A stretch of DNA of 64,000 nucleotides, from positions 1 through 64,000 of the forward strand of contig JANXSY010000198.1 of the NCBI GenBank assembly GCA_025356435.1, read 5' to 3'. Both the position numbers and the translations under genes were made by a program. The notes beneath the pieces were generated by a model. It made no database searches. It was not told where the DNA came from and worked only from the letters and a program-made list of their open reading frames with translations. The DNA comes from Isosphaeraceae bacterium. GTDB taxonomy: Bacteria > Planctomycetota > Planctomycetia > Isosphaerales > Isosphaeraceae. The first letter of the stretch is position 1. Every line of letters begins with the position of its first letter. Positions 24,916 through 35,356 of this stretch are shown in pieces.

Positions 24916-27900
24916 ATGCCCAGCCTACCCTCAGGGGGTCGTCGGCCCCTCGCCTGCACGCTAATCGCCCTCGGCCTCTTGATGTCGACCTCGGCCCGCG
25001 CCGAGGCCCCGCCCAAAATCTTCGCGAGAGACAACCTCGTCGCCTGGTGCATCGTCCCGTTCGACTCAAAGAAGCGCGGGCCTGAGGAACGCGCGGCGAT
25101 GCTCGAACGGCTCGGATTCAAGCACTTCGCCTACGACTGGCGGGCCGAGCACATCCCCACATTTGGCGCCGAAATCAATGCGCTCAAGCGACATAACATC
25201 GCGCTCGACGCCTTCTGGGTCGCCCCCGGCGAGTTGAATCGCGAGTCGCGAATCATCCTCGACGTGCTCAAACGTCATCAAATCAAGGCGCAACTCTGGG
25301 TCTTGCTCGATTTCGGGGCCGATCGCGTCTCGGGCGCAGAGCAGCAACGACGAGTTGACGCCGCAGTCGCGAAGCTCAGGCCGCTCGCCGATGAAGCCAG
25401 GGCGATCGGTTGCACCCTCGCGCTCTACAACCACGGCGCATGGTTCGGCGAGCCCGAGAACCAGATCGCCATCATCGAAGCGCTGAAAACGAAGGGCGCG
25501 ACGAACGTCGGCATGGTCTACAACCTCCATCACGGTCACGACCACCTCAACCGGTTTTCCGCGCTCCTCGCCAAGATGAAGCCCTATCTGCTCGCCCTGA
25601 ACCTGAACGGCATGGAGCCTGACGGCGATAAGGTCGGTAGGAAGATTCTCCCGCTCGGCCAGGGTTCACTCGACCTCGGCCTGCTCCGCACGATCGTTGA
25701 CAGCGGCTATTCCGGACCGATCGGCATCCTCGGCCATACCGACGACGACGCCGAAGAACGGCTCCGCGACAACCTCGACGGCCTCGACTGGCTCCTCCCC
25801 CAGCTCATCGGCAAGCCTGCCGGACCCAAGCCCAAACCTCGCACCCAAACGCCGCCCGCGAAGGCCGCCGAGGCCCGCCCGTATCGACCGGAGGTGGTCG
25901 CCCAACTCGTCGCCGAGGCGAAAGCGAACGGCAACCCCTCGCGCGGGGCCGAAGTCTTCGCCGCCGCCCAGTTCGGCTGCCTCTCGTGCCACAAAGTCGG
26001 CCAACTCGGCGGCACGGTCGGCCCTGACCTCTCCGAAGTCGGCAAGTGCCTGACTCCCGAGTTGATCGTTGAGGCCGTGCTCTGGCCCAAGCGGCAGGTC
26101 ATCCCTGCCTATAACGCTGTCGCGGTGGCGACGACCGACGGCCGGGTCATCCAGGGCTATAAGGCCCTCGAAACCAAGGAAAAGATCATCATCCACGAGG
26201 CGACGACGCGCAAGGCGTTCGAGTTGCCTCGTCCGGCGATCGAAGAGATGCACGAGATCGGCACCCTCATGCCCGAAGGTCTCGCCGAGTCGATGAGCAC
26301 CGACCAGCGCAGAGACCTTGTCTGCTTCCTGATCGCTCTCGGCCAATCGACCAAAATAAATACCGACGTGTTGCTGACTCATGGCCACTCAACATCGACA
26401 TTTCCTTACAATCTCAAGCCGTTACGTCTTCAAGACTATACCGACTGGCAACATCATGTGAACCGCGATCGGGTCTATGATTTCTACGAGAAAGAGGCTT
26501 TTTTTTACGCCAACCAGGCAACGGTGCCCTCTCTGCTTCCTCCGCATCCCGGCCTCGATAATGGAAAATATGGCCACTGGGGCAACCAGAACGAAGACTT
26601 CTGGAAGGACGACCGCTGGAACAAGGCTGACCTCGGCTCGATCATGTCCGGCGTCTTCCGAGGCGCTGGAGTCACGGTGCCGAAGGGTGTCTGCGTCCGT
26701 CTCGGCGACCTGAGCGTCTGCTTCAATCCCGAAACGCTCTGTTATGAAGCGCTCTGGAAGGGTGGGTTCGTCAAGTTCTCCGCCGTGCGACACGGCTTCA
26801 TGGAAGGGCTGCTCCTCGACGGCACCGCCCTGCCCCGTCCCGAAGGGAAAAAGCCCGACGCGCCGATCGTCTATCACGGCTTCTATCGACACGGCAACGA
26901 CGTGGTCTTTTCCTATCGGATCGGCGACGTCGAGATGCTCGACTCCCCGCGCTCTGAGGGAGGCAAGTTCGTCCGCGTCGTCGGCCCCGCCAGGACGCAT
27001 CCGCTGGCCGACCGGACGCGTGGCGGGCCGGTCCGCTGGCCACAGGTGCTTGCGACTCGCGGGAGCCTGGGATCGGGCAAGCCGTATGCGATCGACACGA
27101 TCGAGCCGCCATTCACGAACCCGTGGAACGTCCCCCTGTTCATCGGCGATCACGACTTTCTCGCCGACGGCACCGCGATGGTCTGCACGATGCAGGGCGA
27201 CGTCTGGCGGGTCGAGGGTCTGGACGCAGGCTTGGCCCAGGTCCGCTGGAAACGGTTCGCGACCGGCCTGCATCAGGCGCTCGGGTTGGTGGTCCATGAC
27301 GACAAGATCTATGTCATCGGACGCGACCAGATCACGCGACTCCATGATCTCAACGGCGACGGCGAGGCCGACTATCACGAATGCATCTCAAATGCCTATG
27401 AGACTTCGACATCCGGTCACGACTTCGTCTGCGGCCTCCAGCGCGACCCGCAAGGAAATTTCTACACCGCGTCGGGCAAGCAGGGCATCCTTCGCATCCA
27501 TCCCGACGGCCGGACAGTCGACGTGATCGCGACCGGTTTCCGCAACGCCGACGGCCTTAGCCTTATGCCCGACGGGACGATCACGGTGCCGAGTTCCGAA
27601 GGCGAGTGGACAATGGCCTCGCAAATCGCCGAGATCCGCGAGGGGGGCCACTACGGCTACGGCGGCCCAAAGAACGGACAGGTCCCTGACCTCCCCCTCG
27701 TCTATCTGCCGCGCGGTATCGACAATTCGAGTGGTGCTCAGACTTACATATCCAGCGATCGATGGGGTCCGCTCAAGGGTCTGTCTGTCCATTTTTCGTA
27801 TGGCGCGGGCACGCACTTTCTCTTGCTCCGCGATCGGGTCGACGGCCAGCCCCAGGGAGCCGTTGTCCCCTTGCCGGGCGACTTCCGTTCGGGGGCGCAT

Positions 27901-28851
27901 CGAGGCCGGTTCAACCCGAAAGATGGCCAACTCTATGTCTCGGGCATGGGCGGTTGGGGCACCTACACCGCGCTTGACGGCTGCTTCCAACGGGTCCGCT
28001 ATACCGGCAATCCGGTCCAGCTTCCGGTCGCGTTCCATGCCCATGAAAACGGCGTGATGGTGACGTTCTCGCGACCTATTGACAAGGCGATTTTGGACCG
28101 GCCCGCGAGTCGATTCGCGCAGGCTTGGAACTATCACTACGGCCCTGCCTATGGGTCGCCCGAACTCTCTCCGCGCCATCCCAGGACGCCGGGGCACGAC
28201 CCGATTGCGATCCGCTCAGCCACGGTGCTCGATGACGGCCGGACGGTCTTCCTTGAAATGCCCGACTTGCAGCCGGTGAATCAGTTGCAGGTCCACCTTT
28301 GCGTTGATGACGGCCCGCCTCGCGAACTCTTCGCGACGATCCACAAGCTCGCCGCTCCCTTCACAGGCTTCGCGGGATATCGCCCGAGCCAAAAACGGGT
28401 TGCCGCGCATCCGATCCTCTCCGACCTCGCCAGCGCGAAGGCGTCGCTGCCGAACCCCTGGCGGATCAAGGTGCCGAACGCGCGGGCCGTCACCATTAAG
28501 GCGGGGAAGAATCTGAGCTTTAACGTCACCTCGTTCAAGGTCCGCGCAGGTGAGCCGATCCGCCTCAATTTCAGCAATCCAGACGCGGTCCCGCACAACT
28601 GGGTGCTCATCAAACCAGGGACGCTCGCGAAAGTCGGAGACCTTTCCAACCGGATCATCGCTGACCCTGAAGCGGTCTCACGCCATTATGTGCCCAAGAC
28701 TGAGGACGTGATTGTCTGGACCGATATCGTGGCGTCGGGAGATCAAATGAACATTTCTTTTAACGCTCCGAAGCAGCCCGGTCGCTATCCCTATCTGTGT
28801 ACCTTCCCGGGCCACTGGATGGTCATGAACGGTGTGATGATCGTCGAGTGA
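24916..28851 (+). CDS. Exported TIM-barrel / cytochrome c / propeller / azurin fusion protein
   Basis: A 1311-residue secreted protein with several domains in order: signal peptide (1-35), a sugar-phosphate-isomerase-like TIM barrel (about 40-300), a Pro/Lys linker, a c-type cytochrome domain with CLSCH (355-359), a region like DUF6797 (about 490-700), a glucose/sorbosone-dehydrogenase-like propeller (about 728-1050), and a C-terminal cupredoxin (about 1188-1311) with His in VPHNW (1227) and CTFPGHWMVM (C1295, H1300, M1304), exactly the azurin spacing C-x4-H-x3-M. Likely an extracytoplasmic redox or carbohydrate enzyme that passes electrons from haem to copper. ATG 24916 is chosen for the signal peptide; 24850 is also open. 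First gene of a three-gene operon. Confidence 0.8.
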   Translation: MPSLPSGGRRPLACTLIALGLLMSTSARAEAPPKIFARDNLVAWCIVPFDSKKRGPEERAAMLERLGFKHFAYDWRAEHIPTFGAEINALKRHNIALDAFWVAPGELNRESRIILDVLKRHQIKAQLWVLLDFGADRVSGAEQQRRVDAAVAKLRPLADEARAIGCTLALYNHGAWFGEPENQIAIIEALKTKGATNVGMVYNLHHGHDHLNRFSALLAKMKPYLLALNLNGMEPDGDKVGRKILPLGQGSLDLGLLRTIVDSGYSGPIGILGHTDDDAEERLRDNLDGLDWLLPQLIGKPAGPKPKPRTQTPPAKAAEARPYRPEVVAQLVAEAKANGNPSRGAEVFAAAQFGCLSCHKVGQLGGTVGPDLSEVGKCLTPELIVEAVLWPKRQVIPAYNAVAVATTDGRVIQGYKALETKEKIIIHEATTRKAFELPRPAIEEMHEIGTLMPEGLAESMSTDQRRDLVCFLIALGQSTKINTDVLLTHGHSTSTFPYNLKPLRLQDYTDWQHHVNRDRVYDFYEKEAFFYANQATVPSLLPPHPGLDNGKYGHWGNQNEDFWKDDRWNKADLGSIMSGVFRGAGVTVPKGVCVRLGDLSVCFNPETLCYEALWKGGFVKFSAVRHGFMEGLLLDGTALPRPEGKKPDAPIVYHGFYRHGNDVVFSYRIGDVEMLDSPRSEGGKFVRVVGPARTHPLADRTRGGPVRWPQVLATRGSLGSGKPYAIDTIEPPFTNPWNVPLFIGDHDFLADGTAMVCTMQGDVWRVEGLDAGLAQVRWKRFATGLHQALGLVVHDDKIYVIGRDQITRLHDLNGDGEADYHECISNAYETSTSGHDFVCGLQRDPQGNFYTASGKQGILRIHPDGRTVDVIATGFRNADGLSLMPDGTITVPSSEGEWTMASQIAEIREGGHYGYGGPKNGQVPDLPLVYLPRGIDNSSGAQTYISSDRWGPLKGLSVHFSYGAGTHFLLLRDRVDGQPQGAVVPLPGDFRSGAHRGRFNPKDGQLYVSGMGGWGTYTALDGCFQRVRYTGNPVQLPVAFHAHENGVMVTFSRPIDKAILDRPASRFAQAWNYHYGPAYGSPELSPRHPRTPGHDPIAIRSATVLDDGRTVFLEMPDLQPVNQLQVHLCVDDGPPRELFATIHKLAAPFTGFAGYRPSQKRVAAHPILSDLASAKASLPNPWRIKVPNARAVTIKAGKNLSFNVTSFKVRAGEPIRLNFSNPDAVPHNWVLIKPGTLAKVGDLSNRIIADPEAVSRHYVPKTEDVIVWTDIVASGDQMNISFNAPKQPGRYPYLCTFPGHWMVMNGVMIVE

Positions 28852-28869
28852 CGAGATGAGGGAGACGCG

Positions 28870-31737
28870 ATGATTCACAGTCTCAGCGTGTTCGCGGTGC
28901 TGATGGTGGCGGGTGCCCCGACCGACGAGGCATTCTTCGAGTCGAAGGTCCGCCCCGTGCTGGCGGGGACGTGCGTGAAGTGTCACGGGCCGGGCAAAGC
29001 GTCCGGTGGGCTCCGACTTGACTCGCGTGCCGCGCTGATCCGGGGCGGCAAGAGCGGTCGCGTGGTTGACCTTGATGATCCTTCGGAAAGCCTTCTGCTC
29101 CAGGCCGTCCGACGCGCCGAGGATGTGAAGGCGATGCCGCCCGACAAGACGCTCTCGCCGTCGGCCGTTGAGGACCTGAGGCGATGGATCGAATCGGGAG
29201 CCCCCTGGCCTTCAGCCGTCGCGACGATCCGATCGCCGCGACACTGGGCGTTTGAGCCTGTAAACGCCGTGGCCGCGCCGGTCGTCCCCGGCCTGGCAAC
29301 GATCGACGCCTTTCTCGCCGTCGACCAGCGTAAAAAGGGACTGACACCAGCGGGGCCGACCGACAAGCGGACGCTGATCCGCCGGGCAACGTTTGACCTC
29401 TTGGGCTTGCCGCCTTCGCCCGCAGAGGTCGAAAACTTCCTCAGAGACTCATCACCGAAGGCGTTCGAGGCGGTGATCAATCGCTTGCTCGCCTCGCCCC
29501 ACTATGGAGAGAAATGGGGTCGGTTCTGGCTCGACGTGGCGCACTATGCCGACACGGCGGGCGAGACAACCGACATGCCCGTGCCCGACGCCTGGCGGTA
29601 TCGCAACTATGTGATCGACGCCTTCAACGCCGACAAACCCTATGACCAGTTCCTTCGCGAACAGGTCGCGGGCGATATCCTCGCCGCCGAACTCCCGAGT
29701 AACGCCCCGACCGGCCGCCACGCCGAAATGGTCACGGCCACCGGCTATCTCGCGATCGCCCGCCGATTTGGGTTCGACACGACGCCCGACCACTATCTCA
29801 CGATCGACGACACGATCGACACGTTCGGCAAGAGCATCCTCGGCCTGACGATCGGCTGCGCTCGTTGCCACGATCACAAATATGATCCAGTGAGTACCAA
29901 AGACTATTACGCGCTCTTCGGCATCTTCGACAGCACGCGCTATCCGTTCAGCGGGTGCGAGAAAGACCGCGTCCCCAAGGACAACGTCTCCTTGCTCTCG
30001 GCCGACGAACAACGTCAGCGGGTCGAGCCGCTGAAGGCTAAACTCGCGGCGGCTGAGACGTCGTTCGTATCGGCTGAATCTCGCGTGAAAGCCCTTGCCG
30101 ATCGGCCGCAGACGACCCTCGCATCAGGCGACATTCCCAATGGAGGGACGCAGCCGATCGCGGCTCGCGCGAAGGTCAAGAAGGGGGAGATGATCCGCCT
30201 GACGGTGGCTCCAAAGGTGGGACACGGGGCCGACTCGACCCTCGTCGACCTCAAGCTGACCGAGCAAGGTGGCGCGGGGCGGGTCTGGGATGTGACTCGT
30301 GACATGTTGGCCGACGTCTACCAGGGCGGCACCGGATTTCAGCACGACGCCCAGGGCGACAAGGCCGTGTGGCACCTCTGGGACGGGGCCGCGACGCCGA
30401 GGCTCTTGACCGAGTTCGAGAAGGACGCCGAACAATCGAAGGGCCTGCTCTGCTGGAAAGGGGCCGAGGCGACGCCTTGTGCTTTCGTGAACATCAACGA
30501 AGGCCCGATCGCGTTCGTCACCGTAAAGCAGCCCGCGCGATCGTTCGCGCTCCATCCCGGAGCGAAAGGCGCGGTCGTCGTCGCGTGGGAGAGTCCGATC
30601 GATGGCGAAGTCGCGATCGCCGGGCGGGTTCAAGATATCGACGGTTCGGGCGGCGATGGCGTGGCATGGTCGATCGCGCAAGGGCCGGGACTCGGCCGCG
30701 TGCTGGGCGAGACAGTCGGCGCGAGCCAGGCCCTCAGTCGGGCAAGGCGAGAGATCGAGTCGTTTGCGATCCCCGTCGCCTATGCCGTGGCGGAAGGGAA
30801 GCCTCACAACACGCGCGTCTACATCAAAGGGGACCCAGCCACGCTCGGCCCCGAGGTGCCAAGGCGATTCGTCGACGTACTGGGCGGACAGGTGGTCTCC
30901 TCAGGCAGCGGCAGACGCGAGCTGGCGAATTGGATCTCTGACCCCAAAAACCCGCTCACAGCGCGAGTGATTGTGAACCGCGTCTGGCAAGGGCATTTCG
31001 GTAACGGCTTGGTGCGCACACCCGACAACTTCGGCGTCAGAGGCGAACTGCCATCGAACCCCGAATTGCTCGACTGGCTCGCCGCGCGGTTCGTTGCCGA
31101 TGGCTGGTCGATCAAGGCGATACATCGGTTGGTCATGTCGACCGACGCATATCGACGCGCGACGATCAACGATGATCACAATGCGATGATCGATCCGGAT
31201 AACGTCACGCAATGGCGGTTCAATCGGCGTCGCTTGATGGCCGAAGAGATCCGCGACGCGATGCTCGTCGTAAGCGGAGACCTCGACGTGACGCCCGGTG
31301 AGGCTCACCCGTTCCCGCCATCGAAAACCTGGACATTCACCCAACATAATCCGTTCACGGCCGTCTACGACCACAATCACCGAAGTGTTTACTTGATGAC
31401 CCAGCGGATCAAGCGACATCCATTTCTGGCGCTTTTTGATGGGCCTGACCCCAATTCGAGTGTCGGCAGACGCGACTCGACCACCGTGCCGACGCAGGCT
31501 CTTTTCTTCCTCAACGACCCGTTCGTCCACGCCCGCGCACAGAGCCTCGCGAAGAGACTTTCAGCGATTCCGAACGAGACCGATCGGCTCGATCGGGCGT
31601 GGCAATTGCTGTTCGGAAGGCCGCCGACCGAGGGGGAAATCGCGATCGCTTCGCGTTATCTTAGGTCGAACGGGTCGGACATGGCGGGCTGGCTACGAGT
31701 CATGCTGGCGAGCAATGAATTTACTTACGTCAAATAA
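28870..31737 (+). CDS. PSCyt1-DUF1549-DUF1553 secreted cytochrome-type protein
   Basis: A 955-residue planctomycete-type exported protein. After a signal peptide (1-16) comes a PSCyt1 cytochrome-like domain with CVKCH (35-39) and MPPDKTLSP, then DUF1549/PSCyt2 (about 150-365, with SPHYGEKWGRFWLDVAHYADT and CARCHDHKYDP), an inserted beta-rich region (about 410-650) and DUF1553/PSD1 (about 675-930, with NPLTARVIVNRVWQGHFG and STTVPTQALFFLND). It starts 18 bp after the fusion gene with GAGGGAGA as ribosome site, and is followed 13 bp later by a DUF1501 gene, the standard pairing. Function of these pairs is not established; polysaccharide degradation and electron transfer have been suggested. Confidence 0.9.
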   Translation: MIHSLSVFAVLMVAGAPTDEAFFESKVRPVLAGTCVKCHGPGKASGGLRLDSRAALIRGGKSGRVVDLDDPSESLLLQAVRRAEDVKAMPPDKTLSPSAVEDLRRWIESGAPWPSAVATIRSPRHWAFEPVNAVAAPVVPGLATIDAFLAVDQRKKGLTPAGPTDKRTLIRRATFDLLGLPPSPAEVENFLRDSSPKAFEAVINRLLASPHYGEKWGRFWLDVAHYADTAGETTDMPVPDAWRYRNYVIDAFNADKPYDQFLREQVAGDILAAELPSNAPTGRHAEMVTATGYLAIARRFGFDTTPDHYLTIDDTIDTFGKSILGLTIGCARCHDHKYDPVSTKDYYALFGIFDSTRYPFSGCEKDRVPKDNVSLLSADEQRQRVEPLKAKLAAAETSFVSAESRVKALADRPQTTLASGDIPNGGTQPIAARAKVKKGEMIRLTVAPKVGHGADSTLVDLKLTEQGGAGRVWDVTRDMLADVYQGGTGFQHDAQGDKAVWHLWDGAATPRLLTEFEKDAEQSKGLLCWKGAEATPCAFVNINEGPIAFVTVKQPARSFALHPGAKGAVVVAWESPIDGEVAIAGRVQDIDGSGGDGVAWSIAQGPGLGRVLGETVGASQALSRARREIESFAIPVAYAVAEGKPHNTRVYIKGDPATLGPEVPRRFVDVLGGQVVSSGSGRRELANWISDPKNPLTARVIVNRVWQGHFGNGLVRTPDNFGVRGELPSNPELLDWLAARFVADGWSIKAIHRLVMSTDAYRRATINDDHNAMIDPDNVTQWRFNRRRLMAEEIRDAMLVVSGDLDVTPGEAHPFPPSKTWTFTQHNPFTAVYDHNHRSVYLMTQRIKRHPFLALFDGPDPNSSVGRRDSTTVPTQALFFLNDPFVHARAQSLAKRLSAIPNETDRLDRAWQLLFGRPPTEGEIAIASRYLRSNGSDMAGWLRVMLASNEFTYVK

Positions 31738-31750
31738 ACGGGGAGTACAG

Positions 31751-33169
31751 ATGTCTGCCAACCCATCGCCCTGGAATCGTCGCGGGTTCGTACGATCGGC
31801 GGTCGCGGGCACGGCGCTCTTTCCCGCGATCCTCTCTGAACTGATGGCGGAAGAGGACAAGGCCCGATCCTCGTCAGACCCTCTCGCCGCGAAGCCGCCG
31901 CACTTCGCCGCGAGAGCGAAGAACGTCATTTTCCTCTTCATGAGTGGCGGCGTCTCGCATGTCGATTCGTTTGATCCTAAGCCCCGGCTGTTCGCCGACC
32001 ACGGCAAGCAGGTGACGCTCGACCACCCCGAGACGCGGAACCGGCCGGGCTATGAAAAGCTGTTTCTCAAACGTCCCCAGTGGGATTTCGCGAAGCACGG
32101 CAAGTGCGGGACCGAGGTCAGCACGCTCTTCCCCCACATGGCGGGATGCGTCGATGATCTGGCGGTAATCCGGTCGATGTATGCCGACCATTCGAATCAT
32201 TACAACGCCACGCTGGGTATGCACACCGGGTCGTTCAACCAGGCCCGGCCAAGCATTGGTTCATGGGTAAGTTATGGGCTGGGGACGACGAACCGGAACC
32301 TGCCTTCGTTCATGGTGATCGCGCCCCAATCTCCTTATGCGGGGGGACAGGTCTGGGCGTCGGATTTTCTGCCCGGCAGCCATCAAGGGACGTTGGTCAC
32401 GCCCGGTCCCGAGCCGATGCGGAACATCCGCCCGTTGATCGGATCGACGCAGCAACGAAGGGAGCTTGACGCGCTCGCCGAACTCAATGGCGACCATCTC
32501 GCGCGGAGCGGCCACGCCCCGGAACTCGAAGCCCGCATCCGCAGCTTTGAGACCGCCTTCGGCATGCAGACCGCAGCGCCCGACGCCTTCGATCTATCTA
32601 AAGAAACCGACGAGACCCACGCCCTCTACGGCCTCGAACGGGGCAGCACAAAGGGGTTCGCCTGGCAGTGCCTCGCAGCGCGTCGGCTCGTCGAGCGCGG
32701 GGTCCGGTTCGTCGAGTTGATCGACGTGGGCGCTTCAAACAATTGGGATGCCCACGGCGACATGATCTCGCAGCACGCGCCGCTGGCGAAGAACGTCGAT
32801 AAGCCGATCGCCGGGCTGATTCAAGACCTGAAACGGCGGGGCCTGCTCGATGAGACGCTGGTTGTCTGGACAACCGAATTCGGCCGGACCCCCTTCAACA
32901 ACACGGCCGAAGCCAAGGGCCGCGAGCACCACCCCTGGGCCTTCGCGAGCTGGCTCGCCGGGGCGAAGGTCAAGGGAGGCTCGGTCTACGGCACGACCGA
33001 CGATCACGGCATCAGGGTCGCGTCTGATGGCGTCCATGTCCACGACCTTCACGCGACGATCCTTCACCTGATGGGCCTTGACCACACAAGGTTGACGTAT
33101 CGGCATGCGGGTCGAGACTATCGGCTGACGGATGTTGAGGGCAAGGTCGTGCGCCCGTTGATCGGGTGA
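31751..33169 (+). CDS. Tat-exported DUF1501 protein
   Basis: A 472-residue protein with a twin-arginine signal (NRRGFVRSAVAGTALFPAIL) and an alkaline-phosphatase/sulfatase-like fold: IFLFMSGGVSHVDSFDPKP near residue 58 holds the first metal-site Asp, DDLAVIRSMYADHSNHYNA follows, and WTTEFGRTPFNN and GREHHPWAFASWLAG carry later metal-site Asp/His-type positions. No sulfatase Cys/Ser cassette is seen, so catalytic activity is open. The frame runs far upstream, overlapping the previous gene, but ATG 31751 has GGGGAG and the Tat signal. Paired with the preceding PSCyt/PSD1 gene, as in most planctomycete genomes. Confidence 0.9.
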   Translation: MSANPSPWNRRGFVRSAVAGTALFPAILSELMAEEDKARSSSDPLAAKPPHFAARAKNVIFLFMSGGVSHVDSFDPKPRLFADHGKQVTLDHPETRNRPGYEKLFLKRPQWDFAKHGKCGTEVSTLFPHMAGCVDDLAVIRSMYADHSNHYNATLGMHTGSFNQARPSIGSWVSYGLGTTNRNLPSFMVIAPQSPYAGGQVWASDFLPGSHQGTLVTPGPEPMRNIRPLIGSTQQRRELDALAELNGDHLARSGHAPELEARIRSFETAFGMQTAAPDAFDLSKETDETHALYGLERGSTKGFAWQCLAARRLVERGVRFVELIDVGASNNWDAHGDMISQHAPLAKNVDKPIAGLIQDLKRRGLLDETLVVWTTEFGRTPFNNTAEAKGREHHPWAFASWLAGAKVKGGSVYGTTDDHGIRVASDGVHVHDLHATILHLMGLDHTRLTYRHAGRDYRLTDVEGKVVRPLIG

Positions 33170-33223
33170 TGCCGGCTGAAGACGACTCGGCACCACTCGA
33201 TCACAGGTTCACACACTCGTACG

Positions 33224-35245
33224 TTACCAGATCCGCACGCGACGGTCGGCGGGAAGCCAGAGCTTGTCCCCTTCCTTGACGCCGAACGCTTCGTAGAACT
33301 CGGTGAGGTTGCGGACGACGCCGTTGCAGCGAAACTCGGCGGGGGAGTGCGGGTCGACGGCGAGCCTACGTAGGAGTTCGGCGTCGCGGGCTTTCGTCCG
33401 CCAGACCTGGGCCCAGCCGAAGAAGAAGCGTTGGGGACCGGTGAGGCCGTCGAGCACCGGGGCCTCGGTGCCGTTGAGGGCGATCTTGTAGGCTTTGTAG
33501 CCGATCGTAAGGCCGCCGAGGTCGCCGATGTTCTCGCCGATCGTCAAGGCCCCGTTGACGTGTTGACCCTTGATCTGGGCGGGCTCGAAGGCGTCGTATT
33601 GCTCGATGAGCATCTTGGCACGTTTGTCGAATTCTTTGCGATCGGCGTCGGTCCACCAGTCGTTCATGTTGCCGGTGCCGTCGTACTTCGAGCCCTGGTC
33701 GTCGAAGCCGTGGCCGATCTCGTGGCCGATCACCGCGCCGATGCCTCCGTAGTTCACGGCGTCGTCGGCTTCCAGGTCAAAGAACGGGGCCTGGAGGATC
33801 GCGGCGGGGAAGACGATCTCGTTCATGCCGGGGTTGTAATAGGCGTTGACCGTCTGTGGGGTCATCAGCCACTCGCCTCGGTCGACGGGTTTGCCGAGCT
33901 TCGCGAGCTGGCGGTTCAGCTCGAAGACTGAGGCGCGGCGGATGTTGCCCAACAGGTCGTCACGCTTGATCTCAAGCCCCGAATAGTCGCGCCATTTGTC
34001 GGGGTAGCCGATCTTGGGGGTGAACTGCGAGAGCTTTTCGAGCGCCTTCGTCTTGGTCTCGGAACTCATCCAGTCGAGAGTCTTGATATCCTGACGATAG
34101 GCTTCGATCAGGTTCGCCACCAGCGTCTGCATCCGCGCTTTGGCGGCGGGGGGGAAATGCTTGGCGACATAGAGCTTACCCACCGCCTCGCCGAGCGATC
34201 CTTCGACCGCAGCCACTCCGCGCTTCCATCGCGGGCGGTTCTCGGGTGCCCCGGTCAGCGTCTTGCCATAGAACGAGAAGTGTTCATCGACGAACGCTTT
34301 GGGCAGGAACGGGGCGCGGCTGTGGAGCACGTCCCACTTGAGCCAGGTCTTCCAATCCTCGATCGAGACTTGATTGAGCGTTACGTCCATCGCCTCGAAG
34401 AAGCCGGGCTGACGAACGACGACCTCGTCGATGTTCTTGGCCCCGATCGCGTCAAACCAGGCGGCCCAGTCGAATCCGGGGGCAAGTTTGGCGAGGCCCG
34501 CTCGGTCTTTTTTGTTGTAGGTGAGGGTGTCGTCGCGACCTTTGACTCGGTCCCAGTGGGCCTTGGCGATACGGGTTTCGAGGGCCATCACGCGATCGGC
34601 CAATCCGGCGGGGTCGGGAAGCGCGGCGAGTTCGAAGACTTTGCGGACGTGGGCGAGATAGGCCGCGCGGATTGCTTTGTATTTGTCGTCGCGATAATAC
34701 GACTCGTCAGGAAGGCCGATGCCGCCCTGCGAGAGATAGACGATGTACCGATCTGACTTCTTGGCGTCGGTGTCGACCGAGAGCCCGATGAGGCCGTCCG
34801 TGCCGGTTCGACCGAGGGTACCCAAGGCGCGGATCAGACCCGCTTTGTCCTTGATCGCATCAATCGTGGCCAATTCGTCCTTGATCGAGGTGAGGCCAAC
34901 CTCTTCGACCTTCGGCTCGTCCATGAAGCTCGTGTAGAGGTCTCCAACCTTTTGCGACTCGGAACCGGCGGGCCGGTCGGTTGCGGCCGCGTTGGCCTCG
35001 ATGATGGCGCGGAGGTCGGCTTCGGACTTATCGCGGAGCTTGTGGAATGCCCCGTCGATCGAGCGGTCGGAGGGAAGTTTCGCCTCGGCCAGCCACTTGC
35101 CGTTGACGTGGCGGAACAGGTCGTCCTGAGCCCGGACGGCTGGTTCGAGGAACGAAGTCTCGATCCCTGATCGGGTACTTGGGGCGGCGGCATAGAGGGC
35201 CGTGGCCATCAGGGTGGCTGTGGCGGTCCAGACAATACGTCGCAT
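33224..35245 (-). CDS. M13-family (neprilysin/PepO) metallopeptidase
   Basis: Zinc endopeptidase of 673 residues that cleaves oligopeptides outside the cytoplasm. Signal peptide (1-20). Family motifs are complete: NAYYNPGMNEIVFPAAIL (substrate-binding NAYY), the zinc motif in VIGHEIGHGFDDQGS, and ENIGDLGGL with the third ligand Glu. The C-terminal tryptophan (RRVRIW) is the normal family end. It converges with the DUF1501 gene (54 bp gap). Nothing is missing or unusual. Confidence 0.93.
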   Translation of the reverse strand: MRRIVWTATATLMATALYAAAPSTRSGIETSFLEPAVRAQDDLFRHVNGKWLAEAKLPSDRSIDGAFHKLRDKSEADLRAIIEANAAATDRPAGSESQKVGDLYTSFMDEPKVEEVGLTSIKDELATIDAIKDKAGLIRALGTLGRTGTDGLIGLSVDTDAKKSDRYIVYLSQGGIGLPDESYYRDDKYKAIRAAYLAHVRKVFELAALPDPAGLADRVMALETRIAKAHWDRVKGRDDTLTYNKKDRAGLAKLAPGFDWAAWFDAIGAKNIDEVVVRQPGFFEAMDVTLNQVSIEDWKTWLKWDVLHSRAPFLPKAFVDEHFSFYGKTLTGAPENRPRWKRGVAAVEGSLGEAVGKLYVAKHFPPAAKARMQTLVANLIEAYRQDIKTLDWMSSETKTKALEKLSQFTPKIGYPDKWRDYSGLEIKRDDLLGNIRRASVFELNRQLAKLGKPVDRGEWLMTPQTVNAYYNPGMNEIVFPAAILQAPFFDLEADDAVNYGGIGAVIGHEIGHGFDDQGSKYDGTGNMNDWWTDADRKEFDKRAKMLIEQYDAFEPAQIKGQHVNGALTIGENIGDLGGLTIGYKAYKIALNGTEAPVLDGLTGPQRFFFGWAQVWRTKARDAELLRRLAVDPHSPAEFRCNGVVRNLTEFYEAFGVKEGDKLWLPADRRVRIW

Positions 35246-35356
35246 GCGGTGTCACTCCACGTTGATGAGACCGGACGGGTCACGCCTCGCGTCGAGGCTC
35301 TCGACCTACAGACTAGCCGCTCGGCGCGTTCAAGACGAGACGACCGGAAAAACCGA

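Noticed and set aside
31436-31750. N-terminal extension of the DUF1501 frame into the PSD1 gene
   Set aside because: It overlaps 300 bp of coding sequence; the Tat signal and ribosome site mark 31751 as the start.
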